A DNA stretch of 64,000 nt from Diatrype stigma (GCA_022225965.2 JAKJXP020000093.1:62001-126000); one strand, 5' to 3'; shown: positions 12,075 to 25,004, counted from the first letter of the stretch. Notes: generated by a model from the letters alone, not told the origin. Program-made: numbers and translations.

Positions 12075-13111
12075 ATGGCTGTTCCGGGATCCCAGATGTA
12101 AGTCGAATCATGCTATTTCGAGCCATTGAATCCGATCTTCGCCATGCCCTGCCCTGCCCCTCCACACAGGTCCCCCTCAAGATTGTACAATTTGGTGGGA
12201 AAATCAGTCATGACTTCCCGAAATGCTCTATCTTCATCACCTGGATTGGATTCACTTATAGATCTGAAATTGGAACAAGACTCGACATTTAATCAAAGTT
12301 GAATCAAATATGGATTGCTAATCATTGCCTCTTTTGCCCCACCTACAGTTCGAAGCGCAGAAAGTTCGTGGCCGATGGTGTCTTCTACGCCGAGCTGAAC
12401 GAGTTCTTCCAGCGCGAGCTGGCCGAGGAGGGCTACTCGGGCGTTGAGGTGCGCGTGACGCCGACCGTCACCGACATCATCATCCGGGCGACGCACACGC
12501 AGGAGGTGCTCGGCGAGCAGGGCCGCCGCATCCGCGAGCTCACGTCGCTGATCCAGAAGCGGTTCAAGTTCCCCGAGAACAGCGTGTCGCTGTACGCCGC
12601 CAAGGTGCAGAACCGCGGCCTGTCGGCCGTCGCCCAGTGCGAGTCGCTGCGCTACAAGCTGCTCAACGGCCTGGCCGTCCGCCGCGCCTGCTACGGTGTG
12701 CTGCGCTTCATCATGGAGTCCGGCGCCAAGGGTTGCGAGGTCGTCGTTTCCGGCAAGCTCCGCGCCGCCCGCGCCAAGTCCATGAAGTTCACCGACGGCT
12801 TCATGATCCACTCCGGCCAGCCCGCCAAGGACTTCATCGACAGCGCCACCCGCCACGTCCTCCTCCGCCAGGGTGTCCTCGGCATCAAGGTCAAGATCAT
12901 GCGCGGCTCCGACCCCGAGGGCAAGGCCGGCCCCCAGAAGTCTCTCCCCGACGCCGTCACCATTATCGAGCCCAAGGAGGAGTCCACCGTCGTCCAGCCC
13001 ATGAGCCAGGACTACGGCGCCAAGGCTGCTCAGGTCCAGGCTGCTGCCGAGGCTGCCCGCGCCGCCGATGAGGGCGAGGGTGCCGAGGAAGGCGCCCCGG
13101 CCGAGCAGTAG
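12075..13111 (+). CDS. rps3: 40S ribosomal protein uS3 (RPS3)
   Basis: Small-subunit ribosomal protein at the mRNA entry channel. Exons 12,075-12,097 and 12,349-13,111 give 261 aa. The start is [20 protein letters not shown]; the 251-nt intron splits the Ile-8 codon close to the start codon, as is common in fungal ribosomal protein genes. The KH domain is readable ([35 protein letters not shown]), and so is the C-terminal S3 domain ([33 protein letters not shown]). Codon use is strongly biased to C/G at third positions, as expected for a highly expressed gene. The tail is Ala/Glu rich. No frameshift. Confidence 0.97.
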
Positions 13112-14714
13112 AACCACTCAGCCGATGAGGACCCTCCTTCTCGCCCGGCCGAAGACATCTTTTCGGACGTGGTAGACTCAATCGTGGAATCAGTCGCAGA
13201 GTCGGTTCTGGTGGAGGATTACGCCCCGAACTGGTAGACTTTCCGGCTGCCTGCCTGGCTGGTTCCCTCTATTCCATCTACAGCTTTTGCAAAGTGTTTG
13301 GCTGGGTGCTCAGGAAAGGAGGAAGTGGAAAAACTGAGGCGGTCGGTGCTGGGCCTACCTCAGGCAAACATAATGAAGAAAGGTGGTGGTTTCGATACTC
13401 TCCCCGGAGGGCTGCCGAACCACGCTTTATTTACTACTATGACTACTATGACTACACTACTACTACGGCGTACTTGATCATTCGTCACTTCGCATTGTAG
13501 GGAGGGAAAATGAAACAGGAATTCTGACATGAAATCGATGGCCTTGATGAAAACTTGCTTGGGTCGTGACTGTTAGAAAAGCTTACTTGCTGGCTGGCTT
13601 TGGAGTGCAATACAGCAATCGTCGCCAACTTCATGATGCCATATATCTTGCCTATCCACCCAGACACACCCCGTATTCGTGAACATCCTGATGATCGAGT
13701 GAATGGACGTCTTGGTCCCAGGGTACGTACAATCAATGTATCGGAGTCTGTTCGCCTCGGATTCTACACTGTTGTTGTCCAGCTTCCTGTCTAACTCACC
13801 AAGCAAGAGGCCAATTCCAATTGTCCCATGCGTAAGATACGAAGATACCAAGATACCATACCAGTATGTAGGTAGTTAGTAGTAGCTCCAGGTTTTTAGT
13901 TCAAGCCAGTGCAGTGCATCTCATCTTCCACGCTCATTGTTCATTTCAGGCCCTCTGGAACGATATATGTATGTATGTTTTTGACAGCTGATGCGCGGAT
14001 GCATGTTCTGGTCGGTTATTCTTATGCTTCCAAATTCCTGCTTCTAGTAGGTAGAAAGGGATTTCCGATCTTCCTGCAGGTTTGATTTCTCATACCAAAG
14101 GCCCCCCTGAGTTAAGTTAGATCCCCGCCGGCAAGTGGTTTGTTGTCTCTGGCAACTCCACCATATACACGCCGCCCTGCGCCCCGTTTCCCTTGTCCGC
14201 TCCTGTGTCCGCCCAAAGCTGCGTGCTCCTCATCTCAACATATCCTCTTCTTCGATGGTGCCCGGCCCACGCAATTTAATCATACACATGCTCTATGCGC
14301 GAGCAAAACACACCATTCCGAGATAAGTCCCAACCTTGGCACGCCGTTACCGTCCACACAGCGTGCCCCTAAACGCCATAAAGGGGGTTCGAGGAAGCCG
14401 AATTGCCGGTCACCAGCTCGATGCCCTAAAAGATAAGATGATGAAAAGCCTTTGTACTCCAGTCATACGCCAAGCCAAGTGACCGCAAGTCCTAACCCGT
14501 CCCTTCGTCATTAGAGCAGTTGCTGTTGTACAAAGCCCTGTTCATTTCTACATCCCAAAATTCGTGACAGTATCGGGTCCATGTCTTGGACGGACATCTA
14601 ATGATTCGGCCGAAATCGGCGCCAGAAGAGAAGATATACAATGCGGTCATAGTGGTGGTGGTTTTGGGTGTCGAGTTCTGCTATTGAATGTTGGCCGACA
14701 AAGCAATGCTTGTA
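13112..14714. other. Convergent intergenic region
   Basis: The 1.6-kb spacer between rps3 and the NIPA-type transporter gene. I found no gene. There is a TACTATGACTAC tandem near 13,433-13,455 and otherwise unremarkable sequence; short ORFs show no recognisable domain. Confidence 0.5.
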
Positions 14715-16385
14715 TCAATCACTCGACTTCCGTGATTCCAATTCAATTGACTCGTGGCCTTTCAGCGTATGACCGTTCCCTCTGGGGTATTCCTCGTCGC
14801 TATCTTCAGCAAGGTCGGTAAGACCAAACTGGCCGACTGATGCTTCTTCGTCGTATGCCCTCATGAGGCCATCCCTATCGGTATGACCTCTGCTCCCGAT
14901 ACTTGAGCGATGGTCCGTACTCCGCCTGGCTTGCATACTGAGTCGAGTTTGAAGACTAGAGATCATATCTGTCCCTGTCGCATCGGTTGAACGTCCAGCA
15001 AGCGCCCTCAGCCCGTACGGATCCGCCCGCGAGAGATTCAAGAGGTATACACCAGTGAATGTTATGAGGAAACCACACAACAGCGACAAGGTGTTAACCG
15101 TGTCCGTCGTGTTGAAGCCCGAAAACAGAATGAAAGAGGCGCAAAGAGTGGCAGTAGTGAAAGTGACATAGTAAAGTGGGTTCACGCTATAATGATGTCA
15201 ATTATTATCCGAAGTATATGCCCATCCCCCACGGGGGGTACTTACATTTGAGTGCTGAACTGGCTTAATGCCTTGTTGAAGTAATTCATCTGCGTCAGGA
15301 TGCAGACCGAGGTTAGAATCATGAAAACGTATGTCGATGGGTGAGTAAATTGGTTGTTCCCGGCAAACGTGAGCTTCAACGCAATGCCGAAAGCCTTCAC
15401 GGACATGACCGAGACAGACCCAACAGTCGAACAAATGGACAGGTAGATGAGGGGATTCTTCTTTCCATGAGCTGGGGCGACTTTGTAGATCATGACGCTT
15501 GCGAATACTACGACGACCAGGCAGTATAACAGGAACCCTACAGATATCATTAGCATCATGCCGCATTCGACACCCCGCACTGTCCCTATCGCATCCCCCC
15601 TACTTACCTGGTTTGATAGCGTAGTGCAATATCTGATCGATGGTCTCGATGTTCTCGTCTGCAGGCGCGTGAAGGACAATGATGAGGGCACCCAGTAAGC
15701 AGATAGCACAGCCTAGCTTTCCCAAAGTCCCCAGCTCTTCTCTTAGTACATAGGACCCGAGTACCGCCCCGATCAGTACGGATAATGCGCCGAGTGGTGT
15801 AACTAGGATGGCTGGGGCGAATGCGTATGCGGCGAAGTTGCAGACTTCTCCGAGAACCACTGGAAGAGCGCATTTGTTAGTTGATGCGACAATAGTGCCT
15901 TGTCGTTTGTGCGACTTACTCGTGATGATTCCAGCCCACCACATGGGCCTCATCAGATAAACGAATCCATCTCCTGAGAAACCATGTTTCTCCTCAGCTT
16001 GTATTAAACCCTGTAGAAAGCCGTATTAGTCGGTTGCTACTCGATGATCGCCATAAGAGGGGCTTAGAACTAGAAGCTCTGTTGTGTTTCGATGCTGGAG
16101 ATATCGTACCTTCTTCGTCAATACGAAGCTTGTTCCTATATAGTCAAGGGAGTCAGATACGGTCCACGAGAGCGCAAGATGCATGTCGTGTTAGATGAAG
16201 TACACTGAGACTTACCAATAGCTAAACTGGAGGACATGGCCAGAGCCAATCCGATATACCTAGCACCAATGTCAGGTCAGCGTCATTTCTCCGATGCGAA
16301 GGCGCGGACTGGTGGTCGCAGAATGGGCACTAATGTCGGGGTGCCCAGGAGGGAGCAGGAGGCGTCCGTACTTATCGTCTAACAT
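14715..16385 (-). CDS. NIPA-family magnesium transporter (DUF803-type)
   Basis: Multi-pass membrane protein of the NIPA/DUF803 family, whose characterised animal members transport Mg2+. Seven minus-strand exons (16,385-16,372; 16,259-16,216; 16,135-16,110; 16,010-15,920; 15,859-15,608; 15,537-15,246; 15,186-14,715) close in frame to 396 aa. The start is MLDDKYIGLALAMSSSLAIG. Family blocks follow: GTSFVLTKKGL, LMRPMWWAGIITMVLGEVCN, FAPAILVTPLGALSVLIGAV, REELGTLGKLGCAICLLGA and QMNYFNKALSQFSTQIVNPL. About nine hydrophobic helices precede a polar cytosolic tail of about 110 residues rich in Arg, Ser and acidic residues. The first three coding exons are only 14, 44 and 26 nt. Transport of Mg2+ is inferred from the family. 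Confidence 0.92.
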
Positions 16386-17851
16386 CGTCATGTGAATGAT
16401 GCGACGGCGGTGGTTCGGGTGGCAGGTTCGATACTTGGCGAAAGTAATAGTGACAGATAGAGATGTAAAGAGCGGGTCGTCGTGGCGTGAATGAAGCCCA
16501 AGAAGCTCGCACCGGGCGAGACTAGAGCAGCTGAAATCACAGTTGGATTTACTGGAAAGGATGATGAAAGGGATCTTGTTTCGGGAGGGTCGTGGGTGCT
16601 CCGATCATTAGATGGCACTCAGATGCCACGCAGCGCAGATCCAAAACGAGAAACGAGCGGCAGATCGGTCGCGCTGAGGAGGGTGGCCGAGATACCTTCG
16701 TATAAACTGCAGATGATGCGACGGGACGACTGGTAGATAGTGAGAAGGGAAACGTTTTGTTCGGCGGCTATCGGTCGTTGAACTGGAGAATGGATCGGGG
16801 TCGTAGATCATTCACGGGGGCCTTCCGAGTTGGGAATCTGAAAATAGCGAAGGGGCAGAGGGGCTTGAGGGGCTTAATTGGAAGAGGATAAAGAGAATGG
16901 GGAATGAATGAACGGATGAACGAGTGAATGAATAACTGGACCGGTCGTTGATCGATCCGATGTGAGCTTGAGAGGTGGCAGGATAAGGTTCCAGGTTCCA
17001 GCAGATAGGCCACTTAGTACGAAGTATACGGCATACGACATTCGACATACAACATACAGCATACAGCATACAGCATACAACATACAACATACAACATACA
17101 ACCGAACTACAGTACATACCTCCGCGCAAGGGTGCCTATGTAGGTAGGTAGGTATGTGGATTGTAGGTATGTATCGCTATATCGGTTCCGTGACTTGGAC
17201 GGGTATGAAGAACCTTGAAGTATGCAACTTTGCAATATTGGAGATCCGATCACACGCCCAGGCACAGTGTTGAAATTCGAGCGAGGGCTCGGCAGTTCAG
17301 AATGAATCGTGCGTACGTATGTAGCAGCCTCGAAGGGAAGGACGCAGGGGCGTCTGTTGCGAGGGTTTCAGGAGGCTACCTAGTGATCGAGCAGTCGAGG
17401 TCAGACCTTAGGTACAAAAGAAACACTGGGCTGGACCGGAGGTAGGTATGTATATACTTTATCACTTTAGCCAGATAAACCGCCCCTGCCCGGCTAGGCA
17501 TTAGCTAGTTAGAGGTGCTAGGGGAAACTCGATTCCAGTGGACAATGAAAGTACTGCTTCGTAGTAACAAAGAAGATCAAATACTGCATACATACGTACG
17601 TACATACGTACGCACACGCTAATACAGATATCTCTGTATGTATGCTGGAGCCCCGAGGCGAAAGACACAGGAAACAAGGCGGGGGCAGATCAGATGGGGT
17701 TGGCGGTCCTGCTAAATTCAAGCTGCTAATCGAGGGGCCCATAATGGTTGAAGGGCGGACACAAATGACGAAGCGACGGAGACAGACGGATGTGTGTTAT
17801 TGTTCAATCGAGTAGTGTATGGTGCTTTACTGCATAGATAATAACCTTGGA
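16386..17851. other. Intergenic region left of the retroelement
   Basis: No gene recognised. It is the upstream region of the NIPA-type gene and contains a heptamer array at 17,046-17,101 and runs of TAGGTAGGTA and TACGTACG. Base composition is ordinary up to 17,850, so the AT-rich block starts sharply at the left LTR. Confidence 0.55.
17046..17101. repeat. CATACAR heptanucleotide tandem array
   Basis: Eight adjacent 7-bp units, CATACAA or CATACAG, occupy exactly 56 bp. Confidence 0.85.
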
Positions 17852-17855
17852 ATCA

Positions 17856-18042
17856 TGTAGATCCGGGCATTCCCCATAATGCCAAGGATCGAAAAATCGG
17901 AGTATAGAATTCTAGCAATTTAGAGCGCATAACTGTAATTAGCTTCAATTCAATAACAAATCCGGACCTTTAATATAATCCTAAGTAAATTATTAATAGC
18001 AATAATTCCTTAAGGATTCGAAAAACCGGACGCAAAAATACA
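17856..18042 (+). repeat. Left LTR of the RIP-mutated retroelement
   Basis: 187 bp, beginning TGTAGATCCGGG and ending AAAATACA. It aligns without gaps to 23,211-23,397 with about 31 differences, all transitions. Its inner half (toward the element interior) carries most of its A/T changes; its outer half is close to the inferred original. Confidence 0.9.
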
Positions 18043-21000
18043 AATAATTATTTTTATAAGTTAACGCCAATAATGCAAAATTTACTTTATTTTCTTACGA
18101 ATTCTTTCTAATAACCGACGATAGCAAAAAGTAACGCCAATACGAAAAAACAGCCCAAAGGCGTTTCGGCCTAAAACGGCACCTTTACCGAATTCCTTAC
18201 GAATACGAAATCCGCTTAAAAAAACGGCATATTATACGAACTTTTCGACAGAAAATTCAAAGATATCGAACGAAAAAACACCTTAATAAAAAACAATCTA
18301 AATTACTTAATAAATAAAGTTGCGAAAATAACCGAATACTTCGATATTAAATCCAAAAGCAAAAAAATTAAAACGCCGAATTAATAATTTCGCCGAAAAA
18401 ACGAATAGGTTTAATAATAACAATAACAGCCCATATTTAATACCGAAAAAACGATTACTGCTAATAATGCAAAATCGCCAATTGGTTTTTGCAAACCGCC
18501 CGAATTCGATTAAAACTAATATATGCCGTATATTTAACGTTTATTTTATTACGATAAACCGCAAATAAAGGAAAAAATTAATATAGCATATATACCGCTT
18601 ATTATAAATCATATTTAAAGTTCGCAAAAGAAACGAATAAAAAAAATATAATCCTTAATTATATTTCCGAATAATGCTGCGGAAATAAGTTATATTAAGG
18701 CGAAAAACAAAATAACGATATCCTTAAACTTCCGCTTAATTTGGACTAACGATTAAGTTTTAAAAAAGCTAAAGGAAATCCAAAAACGCCTTTTAACAAT
18801 ATTAATCCTATACGATTTCTAAATATACCGAATTACGAATAAACTTATTAGCGATTTCCAATAAGTAAAAATATATATTCGTAATAATAAGCCAAATTAA
18901 ATAACATTTATAAAGTATATTTTTTAAGTTTTAAACGACTATAATGCTTTTTTAAAAATATTAATTTATTTCGCAACGTTATTTCCGTATTAAAATAAAA
19001 ATATATTAAATTTTATAAAACGCATTTGCAAAGCCTTTTATAAAATGCCGAAAAATATTCGTAATAGTTATTATGCGAAAGAAATCCTTATCGATACGTT
19101 ACGTAATAACCTGCTTAATATATAACTAATTCTTAACGATTAATTCGAAAACTTTAATAACGCATAAAAAGTCGAAATAATTATTTAATAAGCCGAATTA
19201 ATTATTCGTTAAGCGATTAAAGGAAAAATTTACGATACCTTTTTGGTTATCGTTTAATTTTAAAAAAAAGCAGCGCCATTTTATAACTTAATCGTTATAA
19301 GAGCCATATAAGCCAAATCCGGCATAATCTAATTAAAGCTTTCGAATGCAACAATTACCGTATTTTAAGCCGTAAGATTTAAGAAAATTGCCGATTTTTA
19401 TAACGAAAGCCATAACGTTTATGCCGTAGCCGAATAAGGCTTTGTCGTAAAAGCCGAAAATAACAAATGCTTTAATTATAATAAGTAAAGCCATTAAATT
19501 AAGAATTATAAAATAAAGGCGAAATTTCCGAAAAACATATAATACGCAAATACGAGCAAAAAGGTTATTTTTAAGAGAACCTTATATTAAAACGTTATTA
19601 ATAATAAATTCCGATTAACCTTTAATAAGTTTAAAAAAAACAAACGGCTCCGTATATATTTCGCTAACGCCGAAAATAATAATAAAAACGACTTTAAAAA
19701 AAGTTCCGCCAAATAATTATAAAATAACGAAAGATTCGATCGTAATTTTAACGAATTTTTTAAGCAATTCGAAAATAACGAATAAAAACGCCGCGTTTAT
19801 TTAATAAAAATAAACGCCGATAGCAAATCATTTTTTAATAAAAATAAACCTTTACGAAAAGAATACGGTAAAAATTATAACCTTTTTTTTACGGAAATAA
19901 TTAACGGAAATAAATTTATAATTTTCTTAAATTACGGATATACCTTTTATTATATTTCCGAATCGATAATAATTACGTTAAAAACATATAATTCCTTAAA
20001 ACCGTTAATAATGCAAAAAATTAAAAACATAAAACCGAAAATTTCGTATAACGTAATAATTACCGTCCGGTTCTTAATGTTCGATAGCAATATTATTCTG
20101 TTTCGAATATTAACGGAAGTTATTTCCGACAATACCTTTTTCGATAACTTAACTTTCGGAAAAAGTCTATTTTATAAATTGGATATACATTATAAAGAAA
20201 AAAAAAACGAAATAATTATTTTAACTAAAATTACCAAAAAATCCGTAATCCATTTAATCGTTTCATTACGTACCTTTTACGTTTTCGAAACGACTTACGT
20301 AATAACCGAATCCAACTTAATAACTTAATACAAATTTATTTTAACGAATAATAAGGCCATTAATAAATACTTTTTATAATACGTTTACGATTTTTTAAAA
20401 TTATTCGGGTTCGTTCCGAAAAAGGTTATTACGAATATACGTATTCGTTATTATATCGATATTAAAGATTATAAATTTATTAAATTTCCTTTATGTCGAT
20501 ATAGCCCTGTTTAATTTCGGGCATTCCGTAAGTTCGTTAAAAAGCATTTGGAAATAATTATACATATCGATACGGACCCGTAAAATTCATTTGTATTATT
20601 CATATTTAAAAAGGCACCGAACCAAATAACGAAACCTAATAAATTCGATAAAAACGTAATATAACGATTTTATTATAATTATCGGGAACTTAATAAAATC
20701 CAATAAAAAAACGATTATCCGCTTTTTAACGCAATAAATAAAATCCAATAAATAACCGAATATTGCTAATATTATTTTATTAACTTTAAAAATGGCTTTT
20801 AATAAATCAAAATTTACGAATCAAATATCGAAAAAACCGCTTTCGTAATTTCATTTAGCATTTACGAATAATTAATAATGCCTTTCGGACTTTATAACGT
20901 TCCGATAACCTTTTAGGCATTAATAAAAAAAATCCTCGAATTATTTCGCGAATTTATTTCGAATATGTTAAATAATATGGCCATATAAACCGACATATCC

Positions 21001-23210
21001 GAATAGCTTTACGAATGCATATTCGCCTTATTTAAAAGGCTTTTTAATTACGAAATAATCGTAAATCCAATAAAGTCCCTAATATTCGTCCGAAAAAGGA
21101 TTTTCTTAAACTTCGTAATTTCCAAAAAAAAAATCGAAACCGATTCAATTAAAGTCGCGGCTATTCGGAATAAATCCAAGCCGATAACAATAACCAAAAT
21201 TCGAACGTTTATAAATGCCGCCGGTTATTTACGGTACTTAATTAATAAATATTCGGAAATTGCTAAGTTATTTACAGCCCTTATAAGCGGTCCGAAAAAC
21301 GAACGTATCGAATTATTCCCTAAAGCCATAGCAAGCTAAAAAATAATTCGCGAAATAATTACAATAACGTCCGTAATTCGGAAATTCAATTAACGCCGCT
21401 TAATTATTCTCGAAATAAACGTTTCGTAATAATTTATCGGCGTAACGTTATTATAATCCTATATAAAAACATTAAGCGCTTTCGTTTTATATTTAATTGC
21501 TTATTTTTCGAAAAAACTTATAAAAACCTAATTACGATATTCCGCCTAAAAAAAAAAACTTTTCGGTATTATATTAATACTTTAATATTGGCGGCATTAA
21601 ATTAAAAGCGGCGATATAATAATAATTATTAATTACGAATTATTAAAAATAATTAATATAAAAGCCGAACAATTAATCCGTATATTACGTTTCTTCGATA
21701 TTATCGAACATTTCGGAATTCGTATCGTATACCGTTCGAACCGAACGAACGTTTTTGCCGATTACCTTTCGAAGCCTTAAAAAGCCGTAACAATAATAAC
21801 CGAAAAAACCGAATCGATTCGTTATGTCGATTAATTAAACCGATTAAACCTTTAAGCCATTTTCGAAACCTTTTTATATAATATTCCTTTATTTTTAATT
21901 ATATAACGAAAATAAATTAATAAGCATTTTATTATATACCGAAATAAGCTATATAAAATAATTAAATACGAAAAAATATCCGATAACCCTTCGTATGCAA
22001 AAAATACCGTTACGAAAACGCAAACTTTATAAAAAGTTTTTAAATACGATAAATTTTTAATACAATTAAAACGGATTTATTACGACTAAGGCTATTCGAC
22101 CGTTAAAATAACGCTTCGCGATACGTAAAAATAATTCTGGCATTCGGAAATCGTTTTCGTTATGTAATAAGTAATTATTAAATATCCGGCCTATTAATTA
22201 ATAAAAAAACCGAATTCCTTATTACCAGATTTATAATCCGTATAACTTCCGATACCTCTAATTAAATAAACAATCGACTATATATCGATAAGTTCGTTTA
22301 CGATTTTTATAATTATTAAATACGTTACGGAATAAATAAAAGCTAACGTTATTCCTTTCGCTTAATTCGAAAACACGATTTTTATACTTTCCCGTATCGG
22401 ACGTATTTACGGTACCCTTAAGAAATAAATTAATAATAACGCCGGCGCTTTTAAAAATAAAGCCGCGAACGCCTGAAATAAAAAATAAGGCTTTATCGTA
22501 AAGGCTATTATATTAAGGCGTCCAAAAGGTAACGAAAAAATAAAAAAGATTAATAAGAACTTAAAAAAAATTATATTACGCAAATATTAAATAAATCTTA
22601 CGGTCCGTTCGTTATTCGAATTATTATAACGAACGGTAATTATTTATAACCGCATTTTTAAACCGAACGGCTATAGCTTATATTTCTTATTATTCGGTAT
22701 AATTCTTTTTTAAAAACAAACCCCATCGGAATTTTACGAATACTCTTACGAACCGACGGAAAAGAAAAAGCTTTAAAATAACAAATTATTAGCAGCAAAT
22801 TATGAAATACCATTTACGAAGGCCCGTTTTAATAATATAAAAACGTTCCGCAATAAAATACGAACGTACTTTTTTTAAAAAAAAGGGCTTATTAAAACGT
22901 ACGTCCCGAACGATTGAATTTTCCGTATTCGCTAACGCCAAAAAAAACACAAATCCTATTACGACGGGCCTTAAAACGTAATTAGCTATTACCCCGGTAA
23001 TACGTATTATTTACGAAATCCCGAAAAAATCCAATTACAAAACAAATATAACGAAACGAATTTATTCTCGGCCTTTATAAAAAACGGGCATTCCGTACGT
23101 AATATGTAATATGCAAATAAGCAATTTTTAAAATAGGATTATTAACGTTTAATAAGAAAGGAAATTAACGATAATAATTAAGAACGATTATAATAAAAAA
23201 AGGGAATAAT
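18043..23210 (+). pseudogene. Degenerate gag-pol of the Ty3/gypsy-like element
   Basis: No intact frame remains. Recognisable relics on the plus strand are: a CCHC zinc-knuckle remnant at about 19,468-19,509, with the first Cys and the His still readable and other Cys codons changed to Tyr; a reverse-transcriptase segment at about 20,790-21,000 with MPFGL at 20,878-20,892; and integrase relics at about 22,080-22,240 (ending FWHSE-like) and 22,263-22,370 (core beginning TIDYIS after a stop where Trp is expected). At 20,971-20,976 the two codons where the catalytic Asp-Asp pair is expected read Asn-Asn. A few short stop-free stretches, such as 20,011-20,328, are chance survivals. Confidence 0.8.
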
Positions 23211-23397
23211 TATGAATCCGGATATTCCCCATAATGCCAAGGATCGGAAAATCGGAGTATAAAATTTTAGCAGCTTAAAGCGTATAACTGTAATTAGCTT
23301 TAATTTAATAACAAATCCGAACCTTCAGTATAATCCTAAATGAATTGCCAATAGCAGTAATTCCCTAAGGGTTCGAAGGACCGGGCGCAGAAGCACA
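23211..23397 (+). repeat. Right LTR of the RIP-mutated retroelement
   Basis: 187 bp, beginning TATGAATCCGGA and ending AGAAGCACA. It is the gap-free partner of 17,856-18,042. Its last 80 bp (outer half) is almost unmutated, while its first 105 bp (inner half) carries most of its C-to-T and G-to-A changes. Confidence 0.9.
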
Positions 23398-25004
23398 ATC
23401 ATACGGACATGCAGCGATTACTATGAATAACCTCCAAGTTCCTTTCGAGTGTGGTTGGTTAATTGGGTGCATAATGGAAGTGGACCTTACCTACTGGATA
23501 CTTCCAGGTTGTCAAGTCTAGGCCTCGGTATATGGCAGACTTCAGAAGCGTAATTGCCTACATACCTACCTAGTATGTATATAGCTGCCTAGGTACTTAT
23601 TCGGTATGTATGTACGTAACAAGCACCGATTAACTGCAACTTACTAATAGTTCGTAGTAGTTACAGCCACGGCTAAAACAAAGATTCAGGAACGGAACCT
23701 GGCCTTGGCAACGACCCCGGGGACCCTTGAATCGGGAGGCACCACGTTCTGCAGCTTAGGGTTCGTATTGCCTGTTCCTACCTATCATCTGCACGCCTAA
23801 CCAAGGATTTCCCACCGGCGCCGTGCACTGCCTCCCGCTTATCATGGCATGCTACCTACTTCGTACATACCTTAGGTAGGGAAGGCAGGCAGTATACCAA
23901 GTATACCAAGTATACCGTTGACTTCCATTTGACCATTGTCTAACTACGTCAACGCCGTACCTGAAAACATGATTCAAGTCCTGTTCGTCTCCGCTTGCTG
24001 CGCTGCCCCAAATATGGATCCAGTTCAACCTTGATGCCTGTGTTCTGGTTATGGTCAACCGCCCGAGCTGTTTTCAAGTCACGAGTTGGTCGTGGACGGA
24101 AGTTTCCCGTAGAAGATTGCTCGTTCCCGAGACCGAGACCCCAGGATCTCTCACACCCGACGGGACCGATCCTCCTAACGCCCGCTAGCTTGGGTGGGCA
24201 TGGATACGATTTGCAAGAAGCCATGCCACCACGTCGACTGGCTGTGCAAGAACCATCCTATCGGCTGATATACGCTCGAGCTAGAAGCATGTTGGATCCC
24301 TTGGAAAGCCCTCGCGATCCATAGCACATGGTAATGAAGCAGGCCTCACTACTCAATAGGGACTCAACACGACGGGAGTGAGAACTCACTCGCCCGTGCG
24401 ATGAAATCTACCCAAGCAGCTGCCAAGGTAGCTCGGATATGTTCATAGTGTTGACGATGTCGACACCGTGGTCTTGGTTGTGCTCGCCACCTGGAGCCCT
24501 TTCCTCGGGAGTGCTTTTGGGGCGCTCTTCTACAAAACGGCCATCAGCAGTAGAGCAGCCCCCCAAGACATTCATGACAACATCGTAAAGCGCGAGAGAA
24601 TTCGAATTCCATCTCAGGTTTTAAAGGGGTGTGGGCTTAGGTAACTTGAAATGACCCTTTATTGCTATATATTCTCCTTGCATCATATGTAGGTTCAGGT
24701 ACGTAGTAGCCATGCCGAGTCGTACGTCGATCTATTTGTTGGGTCGGTCCGACAAGGGATCCCAAGTCTCACTAGGAACAAGATGTAAACTTTTGGATGG
24801 GAATGTTGATGAGATATTTCTTTGCATCTATTTACACCTCGTCCCGCGCATATAAAGAACTCGCGATGTATTATTTCTATTTCTAATAAACGAGTGCTGG
24901 TTTCGACCAGACAGACGAACTCCGACCACAGGAGGTTATATGTCTTTATCTCCACAAACGACCGGAACCCAGGGGGCGCGGCGCATGCCAACAACAGCGG
25001 GAGC

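Larger units (their letters stand above)
17852..23401 (+). mobile_element. Complete RIP-mutated LTR retrotransposon, Ty3/gypsy-like, with target-site duplication
   Basis: A 5.5-kb AT-rich block bounded by two 187-bp direct repeats (17,856-18,042 and 23,211-23,397). ATCA lies immediately outside each end (17,852-17,855 and 23,398-23,401); the match is AATCA if one terminal A is shared. In the plus-strand interior, relics appear in the order gag zinc knuckle, reverse transcriptase, RNase H region and integrase, which is Ty3/gypsy order. Dozens of in-frame stops, mostly TAA, interrupt every domain, so it cannot be active on its own. All differences between the two LTRs are transitions, and G+C falls to about 24% in a hand-counted 360-nt stretch; both are signs of RIP. 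The edges are abrupt and the flanks look unmutated. Confidence 0.93.

Noticed and set aside
12098..12348. Possible box C/D snoRNA in the rps3 intron
   Set aside because: A CTGA is present but no convincing RTGATGA C box pairs with it at suitable spacing, and no terminal stem was seen.
12293..13117. 274-codon ORF antisense to rps3
   Set aside because: It is a shadow of the GC-rich third positions of rps3; the sense strand encodes a conserved ribosomal protein.
20011..20328. 105-codon ORF inside the retroelement
   Set aside because: It lies in the gag-pol frame between RIP-made stops, so it is a surviving fragment and not a separate gene.
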